A DNA stretch of 7,476 nt, from positions 1-7,476 of the forward strand of contig JANRKT010000312.1 in assembly GCA_033763355.1 (NCBI GenBank). Reading direction: 5' to 3'. A model generated the notes under the pieces. That model worked only from the letters and a program-made list of their open reading frames with translations, did not search any database and was not told the DNA's origin. Each line of letters starts with the position of its first letter. The stretch's first letter is position 1. Source of the stretch: JANRKT01 sp033763355 (lineage in GTDB: Bacteria; Bacteroidota; Bacteroidia; Chitinophagales; Chitinophagaceae). The position numbers were made by a program, and so were the translations under genes. Of the stretch, positions 6,351 through 7,476 are shown one piece after another.

Positions 6351-7476
6351 TTTTTGTATCCAGCGGTCGTACCAAAGCTGGAAGATGAGGACATTCCAGA
6401 GTTTCTGGTACATCACCTTTCTTCCTGCAAGGTACTCATCCCGCAAACGGATGATCGGTTCATGATCAAAAACACCCGTAGCACTTAAACACCTTTCGCT
6501 CAGGTAATATTTCAATTGTTCCTGCAATTCTTTTCTGAACCAAACCATCAGCGGGGCGATAAACCCTTTTTTCGGTCTTTCCATCAGCGCTTTGGGTATG
6601 TAGCGGTGAACCACCTCTTTGAGCAGGTATTTATTTACCCCATTCCTTATTTTATATGAGGATGGCAATTGAGCAAGAAATTCTATTATGCGGTGATCCA
6701 GCATCGGTTCACGTCCTTCAAGGCTTACGGACATGGTGGCACGGTCTACTTTAACCAGGTTGTTGTCAACAAGAAAAGTTTTGTAATCAATGGCCAGCAT
6801 CCGGTTAACCGTTCCGTCATTCTTTACTAGCTGGTTTCCTGCTTCAAAAAAAGTGGGGTATCGCTCAAAAGATTTGCCTAAAAAGCGTTCAACTTCACTC
6901 TCTGTAATATACTGGCTGATGTACTTTACGGCGCTGATGGGGTCTTGTTCCCGCCATATCAGTTTCATCTTTTCAAACCTGGAAGTAAAATTATATTTCC
7001 TGTTGAAATAAGGCAGGTATTCAGGGTTTACCAATGACATACCACCGCTCAAAAGGCTTTGTAACGGGGCGGGTATTTTAGTAGTAAACCTTTCCGCCTG
7101 GTTAAATTTCATGTAACCGCCGAAAATTTCATCTCCCCCATCGGCGCTCAATGCCACTTTTACCTGTTTGCGGGCAAGCTTGCTTACGAGCACAGTAGGC
7201 ACTGTTGAGTTGTCTGCAAAAGGTTCGTCGTATATATCCGGTAATGTGGGTAACACATCTGCAGCTTCTTTTGCAGTTAAATACCATTCAGTATGATCTG
7301 TACCGAGATGCGCAGCAATTTTTTTGGCATCAGGAGCTTCGTTAAATTCATTTTCGTGAAAACCAATTGTAAAGGTTTTCAGTTTTTCAGTTCTTCCTGT
7401 TTGTAATAATGCCGCAACGCTTGAACTGTCATATCCGCCGCTCAGGAAAATACCCACGGGTACATCCGACACCATC
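6345..7476 (-). CDS. Asparagine synthase-type amidotransferase, C-terminal synthetase domain (N-terminus beyond window)
   Basis: The visible 376 codons are the C-terminal part of an AsnB-like protein; full members are about 600-650 residues, so the missing N-terminus should hold the glutamine amidotransferase domain. The Met at 7475 is the family's internal MVSDVPVG segment, not a start. The ATP-pyrophosphatase P-loop FLSGGYDSSS lies at residues 10-19 of the visible part, YDEPFADNS at 82-90, ALSADGGDEIFGGY at 108-121, and the KVDRATM...EGREPMLDH region and GVNKYLLK follow. The enzyme activates a carboxyl group with ATP and transfers ammonia from glutamine. True asparagine synthesis is possible, but genes of this type are common in capsule and exopolysaccharide clusters, where amidation of a uronic acid has been proposed for some. 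The position at the head of the visible operon supports a glycan role; the substrate is inferred only. The stop at 6345 is 41 bp from the next gene. Confidence 0.9.
   Translation of the reverse strand, partial: MVSDVPVGIFLSGGYDSSSVAALLQTGRTEKLKTFTIGFHENEFNEAPDAKKIAAHLGTDHTEWYLTAKEAADVLPTLPDIYDEPFADNSTVPTVLVSKLARKQVKVALSADGGDEIFGGYMKFNQAERFTTKIPAPLQSLLSGGMSLVNPEYLPYFNRKYNFTSRFEKMKLIWREQDPISAVKYISQYITESEVERFLGKSFERYPTFFEAGNQLVKNDGTVNRMLAIDYKTFLVDNNLVKVDRATMSVSLEGREPMLDHRIIEFLAQLPSSYKIRNGVNKYLLKEVVHRYIPKALMERPKKGFIAPLMVWFRKELQEQLKYYLSERCLSATGVFDHEPIIRLRDEYLAGRKVMYQKLWNVLIFQLWYDRWIQKL

Overview
The window looks like part of a surface-polysaccharide (capsule or exopolysaccharide) locus from a Bacteroidota bacterium, most plausibly of the Chitinophagaceae/Sphingobacteriia type. 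That placement is an inference. It rests on moderately AT-rich DNA, start codons without Shine-Dalgarno sequences, promoter-like elements of the Bacteroidota type, and the style of the encoded proteins. No rRNA or other marker gene is present to confirm it.

All recognisable genes lie on the minus strand, so the biological order runs from high to low coordinates. From 7476 down to 1035 there is a compact run of six genes: an asparagine synthase-type amidotransferase (N-terminal part outside the window), a class I SAM methyltransferase, an NAD-dependent sugar-nucleotide epimerase/dehydratase, a GT4 glycosyltransferase, a membrane GT2 glycosyltransferase and a NodB-type polysaccharide deacetylase. 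Gaps between them are 9 to 41 bp, and the last pair overlaps by 14 bp, so they are probably co-transcribed. The operon promoter must lie beyond the right edge. A gene-poor stretch of about 690 bp (349-1034) follows, with a few small dyads and no convincing gene. At the left edge is the 5' end of a separate minus-strand gene (1-348). It encodes a signal peptide followed by what looks like the start of a secreted parallel beta-helix protein.

A working model: the epimerase supplies a sugar nucleotide, GT4 and GT2 build the glycan, the amidotransferase and methyltransferase decorate a precursor or the glycan, and the deacetylase removes acetyl groups from amino sugars. The beta-helix protein could act on or bind the polysaccharide outside the cell. 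No flippase, polymerase, Wza/Wzc or initiating transferase is in the window, so the export route cannot be read here.

I saw no CRISPR array, tRNA, rRNA, insertion sequence or defence system. The region looks like an ordinary accessory polysaccharide cluster. Its more notable points are the overlapping synthase/deacetylase pair, an unusual acceptor-site motif in the GT2, a long insertion in the deacetylase, and the truncated beta-helix gene at the left edge.
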